DNA from: Motacilla alba alba
Lineage: Eukaryota > Chordata > Aves > Passeriformes > Motacillidae
Assembly (NCBI RefSeq): GCF_015832195.1
Contig: NC_052027.1
Coordinates: 16,860,149 to 16,924,148, forward strand
Length of the DNA stretch: 64,000 nt
Reading direction: 5' to 3'
Notes under the pieces: model-generated
What the model saw: the letters and a program-made list of their open reading frames with translations, nothing else
What the model was told of the DNA's origin: nothing
Databases searched by the model: none
In this document: piece after piece, positions 22,388 through 34,300 of the stretch
How positions within the stretch are numbered: the stretch's first letter is position 1
Layout of the letters: every line of letters begins with the position of its first letter
Translations under genes and position numbers: made by a program

Positions 22388-25095
22388 GCTGGGACAGGGC
22401 GGTGGGCAGGCTCTGCTCGCCCTCACAGCACCATGGTCCAGCGCCGAGATGCCACCTCCAACGCTGGCTGCAAGCAGAGAAGGGGGAAGGCTGCAGCTGT
22501 GGGCACTGGGCCAGCGTGGGCACTGGGAAGGCAGCTGCGGCTGGAACCCTCTTACCTTCCACCCTCTGGGACCTCCAGCACATTCCATGCCCAGGGAGTT
22601 CAAGGGCAGCTATTCCAGCCTGCCCAGGGGAGGTGTGGGGGTGATGCCAGCGTGCCCACATCATGTGGAACCGGGGGGAAGTGGGATTTGGGCATCCTGG
22701 AGGTGACTGAGGGCAGTAGTACCCTCCAACCCTGCAATGGGCTCTCAGAGCTTGGGCATCCTCTGCTCAGCATCTGCTCAGGCTGCAGTGCTTGGCAGAG
22801 CCTGGTGAAGGATCCCCAGTTCTGATCTTCCCCATCTGTTCTGAGCTTGGGGTTGAATCTCATCCCTTTCACTGAAAGGGGAACCCATGTTTTGGAGCAC
22901 CATGCATAACTGCCATTTCTGTGATCTCCCCAATACCATCTGTGGCTCTGTGTGTGCATGACACATCTCTGGCTAGGATCTCTGCAAATTCCTTGTCACC
23001 ACAGAGCTCTCTGAGGCCACCAGTATCCGCTGGCTCCAGGGTGCCGTGGGTTGGAGGGGCTCTTTAACACATCCCCCTTTGGAGGGGTACAGGGGTTCAC
23101 AGCCTCTCACAGCAGCTCCCACAGCCCCTGCCAGGAGCTGGCCTGCCAGCTTGAACCACTTAATCCAGGCTACTTAGATGCTTTTTCTCCACTTAATAAA
23201 AAGCCTGGTCCCTCCATGGCAGCTCTGACTAACTCCCCCTCTTGCTGCATATTAACTTCTTCCAGTCCCATGACTGAAAGATTTAAAATGAGCTTTTTGG
23301 CTCATCCCTGGCCAGAGGCTCTTGGCACAAGGAGCAGGGGATTCCTGCCATCCCAGCAATGGGATGTGGGAGGGATGGTGGAGCCAAGTCTTTCCAACTT
23401 CCTTGCCCAAGAAGGAATGCTCAGTTCTGCCTAGGGAGGTTTTGGGCTGGTGGTGTTGGGCTTTCTCTCCCTCCTGGCAGCAAACTGTGGTTGGGCTGGA
23501 TGCAGCTCCTTTCTTGCCCCTTCCCTGCCTTCACTGCTGCCTGCATCACACTCTGGTCAGCACAACCTGCTGCTGCTCCAGGCCCTTCCCCTGTACCAGG
23601 AGACCTGGCACCACACTGGGACATGGGTGTGACCTCGGAGTGGTGGCTGTGCTGTCTCTCTTTACTTTGGGGCAGCTCTCTCCACCCAGCCAGCCCTTCC
23701 CGGGCACTTTTCCACATCAACCATTGCCCAGGGAGGGGACAAAAACCACCCCGTAAGCATGATGGGTTTAGCCAGGTTCAAACAGCTCCTGGATTGTGCA
23801 GAGGAGGGGTTCTCTGTCAGGAACCCATCAGGCACATGGGGGTTCACAGGCAGTGCTGGCCCTGCTGCCACAAACGCCTCCCCAGCAGGCAGCAGTGACG
23901 AGCTGCATCCCAGCCCTTCCTCTGCATGTGCTCTCCAGAGCCACCCTGTGCACTCACAGCCATGCCCTGAGCGAGCACTGCTGTCCCAGGGGTCATCACA
24001 AGGACAGGGCTGGCATCTGACAGAGATTTTTTTTTTTCCTTTGCCAAAGTGTGTTGTGTTGCTGCAGGACCTGGGAAAATGCTGTCCTCTAATTGAAGGG
24101 TTCTATAAATGGAGCTGGGTCTGTGCTAGGCTTGACTTTGGGCTAAGGCAGACTCGGAGGAATCTTTCATGAGCCGGGGGATGCCAGGGCAGGCTGGGAT
24201 TCTGTGGATGGCAGGCAGGGCGCTGCTCCTGCCTCAGGACACGTTCACACACGGGGAACTTTAGGACCAGGCATGCGCTCCCCTGTACAGCTCAGTTATA
24301 CCAGAGCTCCATCTCCTGCCCTGGGAATGCCCAAAGCAGAGCTGATGGCAGCAGGAGCCACAGCCATGCCCAGGAGGATCCCAGAGCCCTGGCAGAGCTG
24401 GGCACAGGCAGAGGAAAGCAAGGGGTTTGAAGCAGATAAGGAAATTAAAAAACTGCCAGAGGATAACCTCCAGTAAGAAACACTTCCCACGGGTGTCATC
24501 CTTTCATGGGTATTTGGTGCTCCCTCCCATCGTGCCCAGGCAGTGGTGAGGCACATCCACCTCCTGACACCCAGCTAAAATCCTAGCACAGCCCCTGAGC
24601 CCCCTGTGCCCACAGCCCCTGGCACAAGGACACCCCTGGCTGTGCCAGTCAGCGGGGAACACTGGGAAACGGATCAGCTGGAGGGGAAGAGCTCGCGGAG
24701 TTTACACAGGGAGGGGGAGCTCGGGTGCCTGGTGGATGGAAACAAGCTGGGAATGATGAATCCAGGGTTAAATTAAACACTCCCGACAGCTTTAAATAAT
24801 CAACTGTCCAGAGCTGCAACTCTTTCCATCTCAGTTTGCAGAGGGAAGTGCTGATGAGGGTGGGCTGCTGAGACAAGGGGAGACAGGGGGTTGACATTTC
24901 ATACTCCAGGCACCACAGGACCTGCAAGGGAGGACTTGGGGGATGGCAGCCTTGTCTGGGGGCTGGCAGTCACCAGGAGTGCCAGGCATAAGTGGCACAG
25001 GTGGTGACACTGCAGTGCTGGGCTGAGACTGATTCCTGGTCCCAGAGGCTTCCCTGTGCCCTCCCTCCCCTTCTCCTGCAGATCCGCAGAAGTGA

Positions 25096-25440
25096 CAGAA
25101 TCACAGAATGGTTTGGGTTGGAAGGGACCTTAAAGATCATCTTGTTCCAGATGATCACAGGCAGGGATGCCACCCGCTGGGTCAGGCTGCTCGGAGCCCA
25201 TCCAGCCTGGCTGTGAGCACTTCCAGGAATGGGGCATCCACCACTTCTCTGGCCAGCCCGTGCCAGGGCCTCACCACCTTCACAGTACAGAATTTTTCTT
25301 GACATCTAATCTAAATCTCTCCTCTTTTAGTTGGAAACCATTTCCCCCTTGACCTAGCACTATCTGGCTGTGTAGAAAGTCACTCCCTCATTTTTATAAG
25401 CTCCCTTTAATTACTGTAAGGCTGCATTGAGTTCTGCACA
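25096..25440 (-). mobile_element. CR1 LINE fragment (reverse orientation, about 340 bp)
   Basis: It starts with GAATCACAGAATGGTTTGGG, the reverse complement of the CR1 3' end. It then reads through the standard CR1 3' region, including 'gggcatccaccacttctctgg', 'tcaccaccttcacagta' and 'catctaatctaaatctctcctc'. It is 5'-truncated at the right. The match to the consensus I remember is close, suggesting a fairly young copy. Confidence 0.92.
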
Positions 25441-27996
25441 GAACAGAAGTCCAGCAGGTCTGAGGTTCTGGGCTGTCACACAAAATCTCCTGGAAAGCCT
25501 TGCCAGAGAGTGAGCAGCCCAGAGAAAAGACAAACCCCTTCTGTCTGAGACGGGTGCAGGAGGGAATCATTTATCCGCGAAAGCAGCAATTTCCTCCTGA
25601 CAGCCCCTTTGTGTTGCAACGCCGTGAATAGTTTGGAGCAGCCCGAATTTCAGAGGGGGAAGGGTCCTGGCAGTGGGTTTATCAGGCTGTGGATTATCTC
25701 TGAGGGGGAAGAGCACGCTGAGCTGAGCTCCGCGGCGATGCCAGCGCTGCTGCCGGGGGTGAGCCCATGTGCTCGCTGGTTTCACAGCCCCGATTGTGTC
25801 CCGGCTAATCCCCACGCGTGCTGCCAGCCTGCTGCCTTCTCCGCTTACACGGCAGGGCTGCCAGGGCCGGGAGGCGAAATGCTGCTCCCCAACAGCTGGG
25901 GGACCTCGAGGGAGAGGAACGGGGGGAGGAGAGGCACTGCAGCCCTTGTCAGCATCCATCCATAGGGATCATCCCCACGAGGGGACGGAAGCGCTGGGCT
26001 AGAGCTCGCCGTGAGAGGGGGGAGCCTCAGGCAGCCAAGACCCTCCCATGGGGCTGGTGCTTCCCAAGGATTCCAAGCACCCAAGCCCTGTCTCCCAGAC
26101 CTGAGCCCCGCGCTCCTGAGACCGTCCTGCCTCTCCCAGCGTCAGCCCTGGTGTGGGTGGTTCCCTCTCTGCCACTTTCGGAGCTGGGACGAAGGAGTCA
26201 CACCCTGGCAAGGAAACTGAGGGCAAAGCCAGGGCGGGAGGTGCAGAGGACTCAGCCCGGGTGCCCGGGTGCACATCCGCGGCCAGCTGGGTGCCCGCCG
26301 TGCCCGGTGCCGCGGCACTGCGGAGCCGCGAGCGAGCGCAGCCGGAGCTGCTGGCCCCGTGCCTGGCGAGCACCCCTGCCCGCAGCTGTCCCCCTTCCCA
26401 AACCACCGCCTGCCCCCTCCCTGCCCGCGCAGGAACCGAGCCCCCCCGCTCCGCCCAGGGCTGTGGCTGTCCCTCTGCATCCCGTGCGGGATGATGGATA
26501 CCCCGGCAGCTGCAGGGAGAGGCAGCTGTCGACTTTCTCCAGTGGAAGGACAAAGACACATGGGTGAGCCCTCTCTGCCTTGCCCCTGAGTTGCCAGGCT
26601 GGGGCAGAGCCAATCCCTGAGGGAGCCTGTGGTCTGAGTGATTTGTGGGAGGAGGACGTGACGGTCCTGCTCCGCGGCATCAAAGCTGGGACCACAAACC
26701 AAATGCCAGAGCCTGGGTGGCATCGGGACGGCACGGTGTGCCCTGGGAAGGTCCCAGTGAAACCTTCAGCAACGAGGTCACACGTGCCCGCACAGATCTG
26801 CAGAGATGAAGGGAGGAGATTTTTGGAGGGGTTGGATAAGGGATTGCTGGGCAGCAGCAGAAGGCTGAGGCTGCTCCAGGTTCAGCCCCGTCTCTGCCAT
26901 CCCACAGCCAGGGGCCAGCAGGATCCCGTCCAGCCGGGACATCCCCCTCACTGCTGCCTCCCGAGATTGAAGTCCCCTGGCTGCAGCTAGCCCCAGACCA
27001 CCCTTCCTTGCTAGACAACCCTGCCGGGGTGTGCCAAGCTCCACGGGTGGGGACAAAGGTGCCCAGCTGCTGCTGGCACCCTGCAGACCCCCGGGGTGTC
27101 ACCCCTGCCCGCCAGGGGGGCTCCCCGCCCATGGGCGCTGGGTGACAATGGCAGTGGGGCAGGGGCAGCCTGGGTCTGGGTATTATCAGAGGGACCTGGG
27201 TGCCTGTGGTGACACCCAGAGCAAAAACACAGCACGGCGCCTGTCTCCCTGAAGTTACAGTAGCTGCAGGCACGCTCCAGTTGGGACCACATCCTCTGAA
27301 AGCAAATGGGGAATTGCCAAGCCTGAGGCTGGCCAGGGTATTAATAACTGTTTATGGAGGGATAAAGAGCTGGCTTCCCTTAACATCCTGCTAATCCCTT
27401 TCTTGAGAGGCTGCTGGCTCAGTCCCCACCTTTCCCTTGCTGCTGAGAGGTGAAGGCTGACCTGGCCTGGCTCTTGGGCACCTGGCTGGGAAGGTGGCCC
27501 AGCAGAGGGCTAGTCTCAGGGCACAGTGACAGGCACAGTCAAGGGCTGGATCAGCCCCTGCTTTCAGCCCCTGCAGGACTTTTAGATGTTCCTGAATGTG
27601 CTGCTTGAATGAGATGTTCCTCCTCCTAGTTTACCCCAAGGGCACCCGGCCCCAGGGCGGCAGCAAGTCCAGTGTACAGAGAAAGCTGAACGGAGTCACA
27701 GAATTTACTGCACCTTGCAGGTCTGCTCTCACCTAAAATGCTGCCAGAGCACAAGCAGCTGCCAGCACAGAGCAGTGCCACAGTCCTCTTGTCCACCCCA
27801 GGGCTCCTGGAGTGGGCAAACCACACTGGGACACCAGTGGGAAGTAGCAAATTCAGAGAGGATTGGGTTGCTCCATGGACAGAGCAGAGGAGGGACAAGT
27901 GTGGGTTAACTTGGTGTATTAAACTCTGGGCTGACTCAGCACACTAAATTCCCAATTTGCCTTCTGGTACAATTGAGAAGCTTAAATTTCTTTCAC

Positions 27997-28392
27997 AGAA
28001 TAACAGAATTATAGGGGTTGGAAGGGACCTCTGGAGATCATCCTGTCCACCCTCCCTGTCAAGGCAGGCTCACCTGGACCAAGCTACACAGGAATGAGTC
28101 CAGGTAGCTTGGAATGTCTCCAGAGAGGGAAACTCCAAAACACCCCTCGGGAGCTGTTCCAGTTCTCTGCTACCCTCAGTGTAAAGTTATTCCTCATGTT
28201 GAGGTGAAATTTTTGTGTTTTTCTTCATGGCCATTACTGCTCATCCTGTTGCTGAGCACCGCTGAAGAGAGTCTGGCACCATCCTCTGGGCACCCACCTT
28301 TGAGATATTTATATGCATTAATGAGATTCCCTCTCAGACTTCCCTTCCCTGGACTGAACAGGCCCAACTCCTGCAGTCTCTCCTCAGAAGAG
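27997..28392 (-). mobile_element. CR1 LINE fragment, a more diverged subfamily (reverse orientation)
   Basis: It begins with CAGAATAACAGAATTATAGG followed by 'ggttggaagggacctctggagatcatcctgtcc'. It then runs through a segment with 'gtaaagttattcctcatgtt' and ends near 'aggcccaactcctgcagtctctcctcagaag', all recognisable CR1 3'-region phrases but of a different subfamily from the copy at 25.1 kb. Confidence 0.9.
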
Positions 28393-29679
28393 GCACGTCA
28401 TTGGAGGGGGCCTGCCATGCTTTAATGCTGTGTAAAGTACCCAAGTGAGGCAGAGAAGAGGCTGTGTGCTGCCTGCAGAGCTGCCAGGCCAGGTCCTCAA
28501 AGCCTCGGGGGTCTCCAGAGGCAGCACTGAATTCCTCAGAGCCATTTGTACCCCAGTGCTGAAAAACCACCCTTGTCACCTGTCTGCCACATGGCCTGAC
28601 ACTCAGCACAGCCCCGGGGAGGCTCGGGAGCCCTGCCCCACTCGGGAGTTGTTCTCTGGGCTTCAGATTTTCCAGGCTCAGCCTGGGTGAATCCCACATG
28701 TGCTCAAACCTGGCAGGGGCTCCAAGGCCAGGGAGCAGCATGGGCTCCAGCGAGGGGCAGGTTTGCCCGCGCTCCTTGCCGTGGACTGGCTGTGAGCCTG
28801 TGCTGGGAGGAGGGCTGGGTGACACCTGGGGTTTCAACACAGAGCTCAGCAGCCCTGGAGCACCAGCTGGAGCCCAGTGTCACGGGCTGCTGCTCCTTTG
28901 GTGGCCTCTGGAAAAGAGGGGTGGGTTTGGCTGGGTCCTGGTCGGACCCCTGCAAAGGATTCTAGCAGAGATCCAAGGGCTAGAAGGGACAGCTCCATCC
29001 CCAGGGGTGTCTCCAGGGAGACCTAGCCTTGGGGAAAGAATTCCTGTTGCCTGGGCAGGCTGCAGCCTGTCCCAGCACTCCCAAGCCAGCACTGATTGCT
29101 CCCTGAAGATGCCAAGGCTTTCTGCAGCAAGCCCACAGGATCTGCAACACTGACTTTCTTTGTTCTCGTTGTGACTGTTGCTTCCCACCTCCAAACCTAT
29201 CGGACAGGGATGCTCAGCACCACTCGGAGTGCTTTCATCTTGGCCACATCTCCCCATTCCCGGCAGGAGCTGGCCATGAAACACCTGCTCTGCTGCCCGG
29301 TGACCCGGCTCATGAGCCACTTCGCCACTGCCAGCCAGCGGCACGGCAGCTAGTCGCAGTCCCGGGGCCACCCTGTCCCAGCTGGGGCCACCCGCCTCCC
29401 CCGACACTAGAAAGCTCGGCAGTGTTTTGTTTCCATCAGCGGGAGCCCTGCTCCCGGCGCTCCGGCCGCTGCGCTAATTGGAACAGGCTGGGCAGGCGTG
29501 GGGGCTCCGCCGGAGAAAGTATTTTAATGAGGACGGAGGGTGCCTGACCTGTTATCTGCTTCTTCGCGGAGCCTCTTGGCCGGGCTCCTCGGGAATTTCG
29601 GCCTGAATTGCTGGGCAAGGTCTCTGGCTCCCAGGCCGCGGAGCCCCGCGGAGCAGCGCGCTCCGGCCGCCTCCCCTCC

Positions 29680-29987
29680 GGGCAGCCCCGGGAGCCGGCC
29701 CGGGCTCTGCTGCCATCCCTGCCAGCCCTGCCATCCCTGCCATCCCTGCCAGCCCTGCCATCCCTGTCATCCCTGCCAGCCCTGCCCTCCCTGCCAGCCC
29801 TGCCATCCCTGCCATCCCTGCCATCCCTGCCAGCCCTGCCATCCCCGCCGGGCTGCCCCGGGAGCCGGGCCGGGCTCTGCTGCCATCCCTGCCATCCCTG
29901 CCCTCCCTGCCAGCCCTGCCATCCCCGCCGGGCTGCCCCGGGAGCCGGGCCGGGCTCTGCTGCCATCCCTGCCATCCCCCCCAGCAC
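29680..29987. repeat. GC-rich minisatellite, CATCCCTGCC units inside a longer tandem repeat
   Basis: The core is a run of 9-10 bp units, CATCCCTGCC and AGCCCTGCC, from about 29712 to 29847. The array has higher-order structure: a segment of the form GGGCTGCCCCGGGAGCCGGG, continuing into a CTCTGCTGCCATCC block, precedes the units at about 29680, 29852 and 29932. The longer period is therefore repeated three times with different numbers of short units. Because 10-bp units are not a multiple of three, long open frames appear on both strands (repetitive Pro/Ala/Cys or Gly/Ala/Trp proteins); I regard these as artefacts. Confidence 0.88.
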
Positions 29988-32906
29988 CGCGGCAGCGGCC
30001 TGGGGAGCTGCCTGCACCAGGGCTGCAGCTCTGTGCCGGGTATTTCCCGGGATCCGGGGCCAGCAGAGGCCCGGGATGGACGCCGGGCCGTTCACCCCAG
30101 GCAGCCGCTCGGTCTCTTCCCGGTTGGGGCCGGGTCGGTCCGGGCGGAGCTGGAGGGGCAGCGCTGGGAGAGGTGAAGCCGGCGGGGGCTGGGACAGGTC
30201 GGGAGCTGGGCTGATGTCACAGCGCTGCTGTGGGAGAACCGGGGCAGCCGCAGCAGGATGCTCCAAAGCACACGGCTCCCCTGCTTTTGTCGTTTCCCGG
30301 CCCCGCAAACACGGGGAAGCCAGCCCAGAGCGTGGACACCATGGGTACCCCTCCCTACACGGCTCCTATGCCACGGTCTCCAGAGGGTCAGAAGAAGAAG
30401 CACCATGTGCCATGTCCTCCTGCCCAGCCCCTACCTCGCCTGAAGGCCTCTCTGCCCCCATGAACTCACTGCACCATGATGGTTCCACCGTGGCTGTCAT
30501 TACTCTGGTGTGGGGCTGCGGCACACTTGGACTGAGTGACCTGCTCGTGGCCAAATGGGAAGCACAGCAGGGCAGGGATTGACCCCAAGTGTCTCATCTT
30601 CCCCCGAAGAGCAGCTCATCCTGCCAGAGCACAGCGCTGCTCAGCCCTGAGCCTGACTTTGGCACACGGTGGCAGAGCTGTCACCGTGTCACCGCCGGCC
30701 TGTGTGGGAGCACACACCGTGGGAAGGCCAGTTCCCCCCTCAGAGGACGAGCAAGCGACCGATTGAAACTGAAAGCCCTTGTTTCCCTTTTCACACTACA
30801 AAGAGCTCAGGCCAAGCTAGCTGACATCAGTGGTCTCCTCCTAGAGAAGGGGGAAATAAACCTGGACCCGATGGTGGGAGAAGCAGGGGAGCTCCTGCAC
30901 ACAATAAATGGCAGCTCGCCAGCACACGAGAGCAGAACAATAACCCCACACAGCTGAGTGCTTTGAACGGTGTCCTTCCAGGGAAACCAGACCCTGGGCA
31001 GGCTCCCAATCCAACGGGGGCTGATGCTGGCAACAGCTGTGCTCCATGTCATGCCATGCTGACAGTGGAGAGGGGTCGTGCTGGTCTGGAGCTCGTGTGG
31101 CAGGCCTGCAGGTACAGTGGAGCCAGGGAGATCACGGGGTCCATGGAGCATGGAGGTGACAGAGCCCAAATATCCTACAGCAACTACACTGGGGAGTAAT
31201 AAAGGCTTATCTCTGCCAGGAGTATCGAGTGCTCCCTTCTGGGTACCACAGAACCTCTGCCATCCACGGCATCGACCTGCACAGAGGTGCTGGGGGTTTA
31301 TGGCTGGGATTTGGGATAATCTAGTCTTTAGGGAGAGAGAATGACTAGGTGCCCTGTACTGTGAGTCCAGCCCTGTCACTTACACAGGTCCTTTCACCAT
31401 CCTGTGCTTCAGTTTCCGCAGGTAAAATGTTCTGGAGAGGGTACAGCCAGCTCCTGTGAGCAGGGCAGGAGCAGGAAGGCATCAGGTGGCTTGCAAGGAC
31501 CAGAGAGGACCAAAGATGGAGACCCAGTCCAGGGCAGGTAACACTGTTTTCATCCTCTTTCCCTGTTCCCACTCCCCTCTTTGCTCCCTGCTCTGAGCAG
31601 TGGGGAGCCCGATCCCTTGATCTGACCTCCTGCAAATGGGGGGCTTCTCAAAAAGGGCAGGTGAGGCTGGATGTGTCCCCCTATTCCTCATCCAAAGGCC
31701 ATTCCTGGCTGTCCCCCAGGCCAGGAGGTGACTCAGCTGTGATCTCTGTGGGTTTGTAACCCTGTGAGTGAGTGCCTGTAAGGATCTAATTGCCCTGTGC
31801 TCTCTGAGCCACCTCTCGCTGTAATCCCAGACGGAGTGGGGAGAGACCAAACTTGGAGGAAGAGGCAGCTCCAAGAGTCTGCGAGCCAAAATTTACAATA
31901 AATCTTCATGCTTGCTGTAAACAGCCCCTGAGAGGGTGTCACAGGAGCAGGGCAGAGAGCCAGGCAGCAGGACCCCCATCTGGAACCTCTGCCAGCCCTG
32001 CTGGCTCGGGCTGGGCTTGGCAAAGGGCAAGAGCTGCCAAGGACCCCAGACTTGGCTCCCCCTCCGTGTCCTGGAGCCGTGTGCTGCTGGATGCTGCTGC
32101 TGGCAGCGCCACAGCCTGGGCATCACCTTGTCCAGCCAGATGAGACGGCTCAGACTGTGGCAGCTGCTCTCCAGCCTCCGTGCACAGGCATGACGGAATT
32201 TGGGAGAACATCTCACATCCTTGGGGGTTTCCTGTTTAATTCTCAACCTAAGGAACTGCAGCAAATGATCCCTGTCTTACACGCTTGTGGAATTCAGTGA
32301 GATTAGATTAGGGGTGAATTCTTCCCATATTTCTTATAGGGCTGATATCTCTGCCCTGGCTTTCGGGTTGACTTCCCCATCCCCGGCTCATTAATCACCG
32401 GGGTGTTTGTGTCTCTGTCCTTTTCAATAGCGTTAACTCAGCAGGAGCGATCTGTCTGTTCCAGCAGCCCATCGTGTCAAGCCAGTGACCCGTCAGGGCT
32501 GCCTGACCCTTCCCTTTGAAGGCTGAGCGAGGAGGGGCCGGCAGAAAGCTGGGACACGCTCCACTTGGCCAAGAGAAAGCTCCCCACGGCTCGCGCCCGG
32601 GGCGCGTGGCCGGCATGTGTGCGGGACGGCCGCAGTTCTGGGAGCAGATCTCCTGCAGCACTTCCCCCCTTCCCTTGAGCACTTGGCTGCAGGAAAAATG
32701 CTGCTTTCCAGTTTAGCAGTATTTTCCTGACAGTGCTCAGCAGCTGGATCAAAGCAGTGGTTCTTTAAAGGCAATAAACTCCTTAACTGAGGGCAGGCTC
32801 ACTGGAGCTGATTCCCAGTGGGCAGTGCAGCCCATGGCCCGGCTGCCTTCTGGGGCACGCACTCAGGAGCTGGGATTCATGGCAAGGGTGGTCTTATTTC
32901 AAGGAT

Positions 32907-32923
32907 AGAAAGAAAGAAAGAAA
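32907..32923. repeat. (GAAA)n microsatellite
   Basis: Four GAAA-type units lie in non-coding sequence; minor. Confidence 0.7.
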
Positions 32924-33660
32924 TTACCCTCTTTGTCTTAATTTAAGTTCTTTAAGCGTTTCATTATTTGTTTCTGGACGTAAACAACCGTTCAGCCTTC
33001 TCCTTCCTCCCTCACCCTGAGTATCAGCCCCTCACACCAACACCCACCCATCACTCTCAGGACACTCGGGCGTGCAAGGCTCCCGACTCCCGGCCATCCA
33101 TCCCCAAGATCTGTGATGCTTCCAAGCAGAGGGATCATTAGTTAAGGGACCCCTTTGGAAAGCACTCAGCGTTTCTCAGGCTCTGTTTCTTTTCTGCCTG
33201 CTGTATCATTTGACCCAAGTTTCTGAGAGCTGAGGCGTTGCAGAGGGGATTGAAGAAACACAATTTCCCTGTCCCAACAGATTTTATAAAGCCCAAGCAG
33301 AGGACAATTCCCTCGCTGATCAGGGAGGCTGTATTTTTCTTCTCCTTAGATCAAGAATGACACAACCATTTTGGAGGCAAATGATTGATTTTTATCTGGC
33401 GAGGAAGGAGAAATCTGACAAAGTTATCTCTGAGCAGTGGCAAAGCCCCAGCATGGGCTAGTGACAATTAGCCCTGTGCAGGTTTTTGGGGTGTTAAACC
33501 TCAGCAGCAAAGCAGAGCACTGAAGCCGAGAAACCCTAGAAAAATGAGCTCTGGAAACAGCTTCAGGGTAGTAAAAAAAGCACAAAACCTCCTGGGACCC
33601 AAGTTACAGCATTAAAAGATACAACACAAACATAGATCAGGGGATCAGAACAAGGTAACC

Positions 33661-33701
33661 TTTAGGGTCCCTTCCAACTCAAACCATTCCATGATTCCAT
33701 A
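33661..33701 (+). mobile_element. CR1 3'-end remnant (sense orientation)
   Basis: About 40 bases reading AGGGTCCCTTCCAACTCAAA followed by CCATTCCATGATTCCATAAA correspond to the extreme 3' terminus of CR1 with its octamer repeat. Only this tip is present, so it is a very short 5'-truncated insertion. Confidence 0.75.
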
Positions 33702-33829
33702 AAGATTATTAGAACTTTTCATGCTAGAACTTTGCCCGTGCTAGGGCAAGCAGAGCGGCAGGGCAAGCTCTGCTCTCCCCGCAGGGGCTGGGATAAGCCC
33801 AGTCACTCGCGAGTTACCCTGCCCGAAGC

Positions 33830-34300
33830 TGTAAAACGCGACAAGCTGTAAAACAGCGCGAGCAGCCCGGCTCGGGAGCGATGAAGCCCAGCTCCTGCCC
33901 CGCGGGCAGTGCCGCCCCCGGCGGCTCCCGGGGCGAGCGGGGGCAGCCCGGCCTGCCGGCTCCCGGACCGTCGAGCCCCCCCTCGCTACTCACCGGCCAG
34001 CGGGCTCCCAGCGGCGATGCCCGCCCTGCCGCCGCTCCAGCGGCTCCAGCGCCTTCTCCCAGCGAAGGCAGAGCACCTGGAGGCTGCGGGCGGCAGGAGG
34101 AGCCGGAGGTGGGGAGGACAGCCGGGGGCAGCCCCTCATTCGCAGCCAGCCCGCTGCGGGGATCGCGGCCGCTCCGTCCCCTCATGCGCACAGCGCCGTT
34201 GCCATCTAGCGGCGCGGGAGCTGCCGGCCTTCCGCGGAGCCACGGGGAGACAAACGCTCGTCTTTTCCCGGGAAGTTCCATCCCTGCAGCTCGGGGCCCA
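33830..34300 (-). promoter_or_regulatory. CpG-rich block with minus-strand splice donor: candidate promoter and 5' non-coding exon of the semaphorin
   Basis: This is the densest CpG cluster in the non-coding interval between the semaphorin and RBM6. Read on the minus strand, GGCCG is followed by GTGAGTAG with the exon end at 33994, a near-consensus donor. The first coding exon of the semaphorin needs an upstream non-coding exon, and this is the best donor I see in a promoter-like setting, 11.6 kb upstream. The link is an inference from position, composition and the donor. An unrelated transcript start remains possible. Confidence 0.38.

Larger units (their letters stand above)
22388..33993. 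other. Non-coding span, probable first intron/upstream region of the semaphorin
   Basis: No exon with family similarity was found on either strand in these 11.6 kb. An AG acceptor preceded by a pyrimidine tract (22390-22389 and upstream) lies one base before the semaphorin ATG, so at least one 5' non-coding exon must exist further right. The span holds CR1 fragments near 25.1 and 28.0 kb, a poly(T) run near 24.03 kb, several GC-rich patches (for example 26.23-26.47 kb) and the minisatellite at 29.7-30.0 kb. Open frames in GC-rich parts occur on both strands at once and look like composition artefacts. Confidence 0.55.

Noticed and set aside
26011..26567. GC-rich block with open frames on both strands, considered as a gene or first exon
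   Set aside because: Frames overlap on both strands with no shared splice signals or known motifs. It is better explained by GC-rich, CpG-containing non-coding sequence.
29436..30582. Long open frames on both strands (224, 290 and 324 codons) rich in Pro/Ala/Cys or Gly/Ala/Trp/Arg
   Set aside because: They exist because the GC-rich minisatellite has no stop codons in several frames. They have no splice context or family similarity, and they overlap one another on opposite strands.
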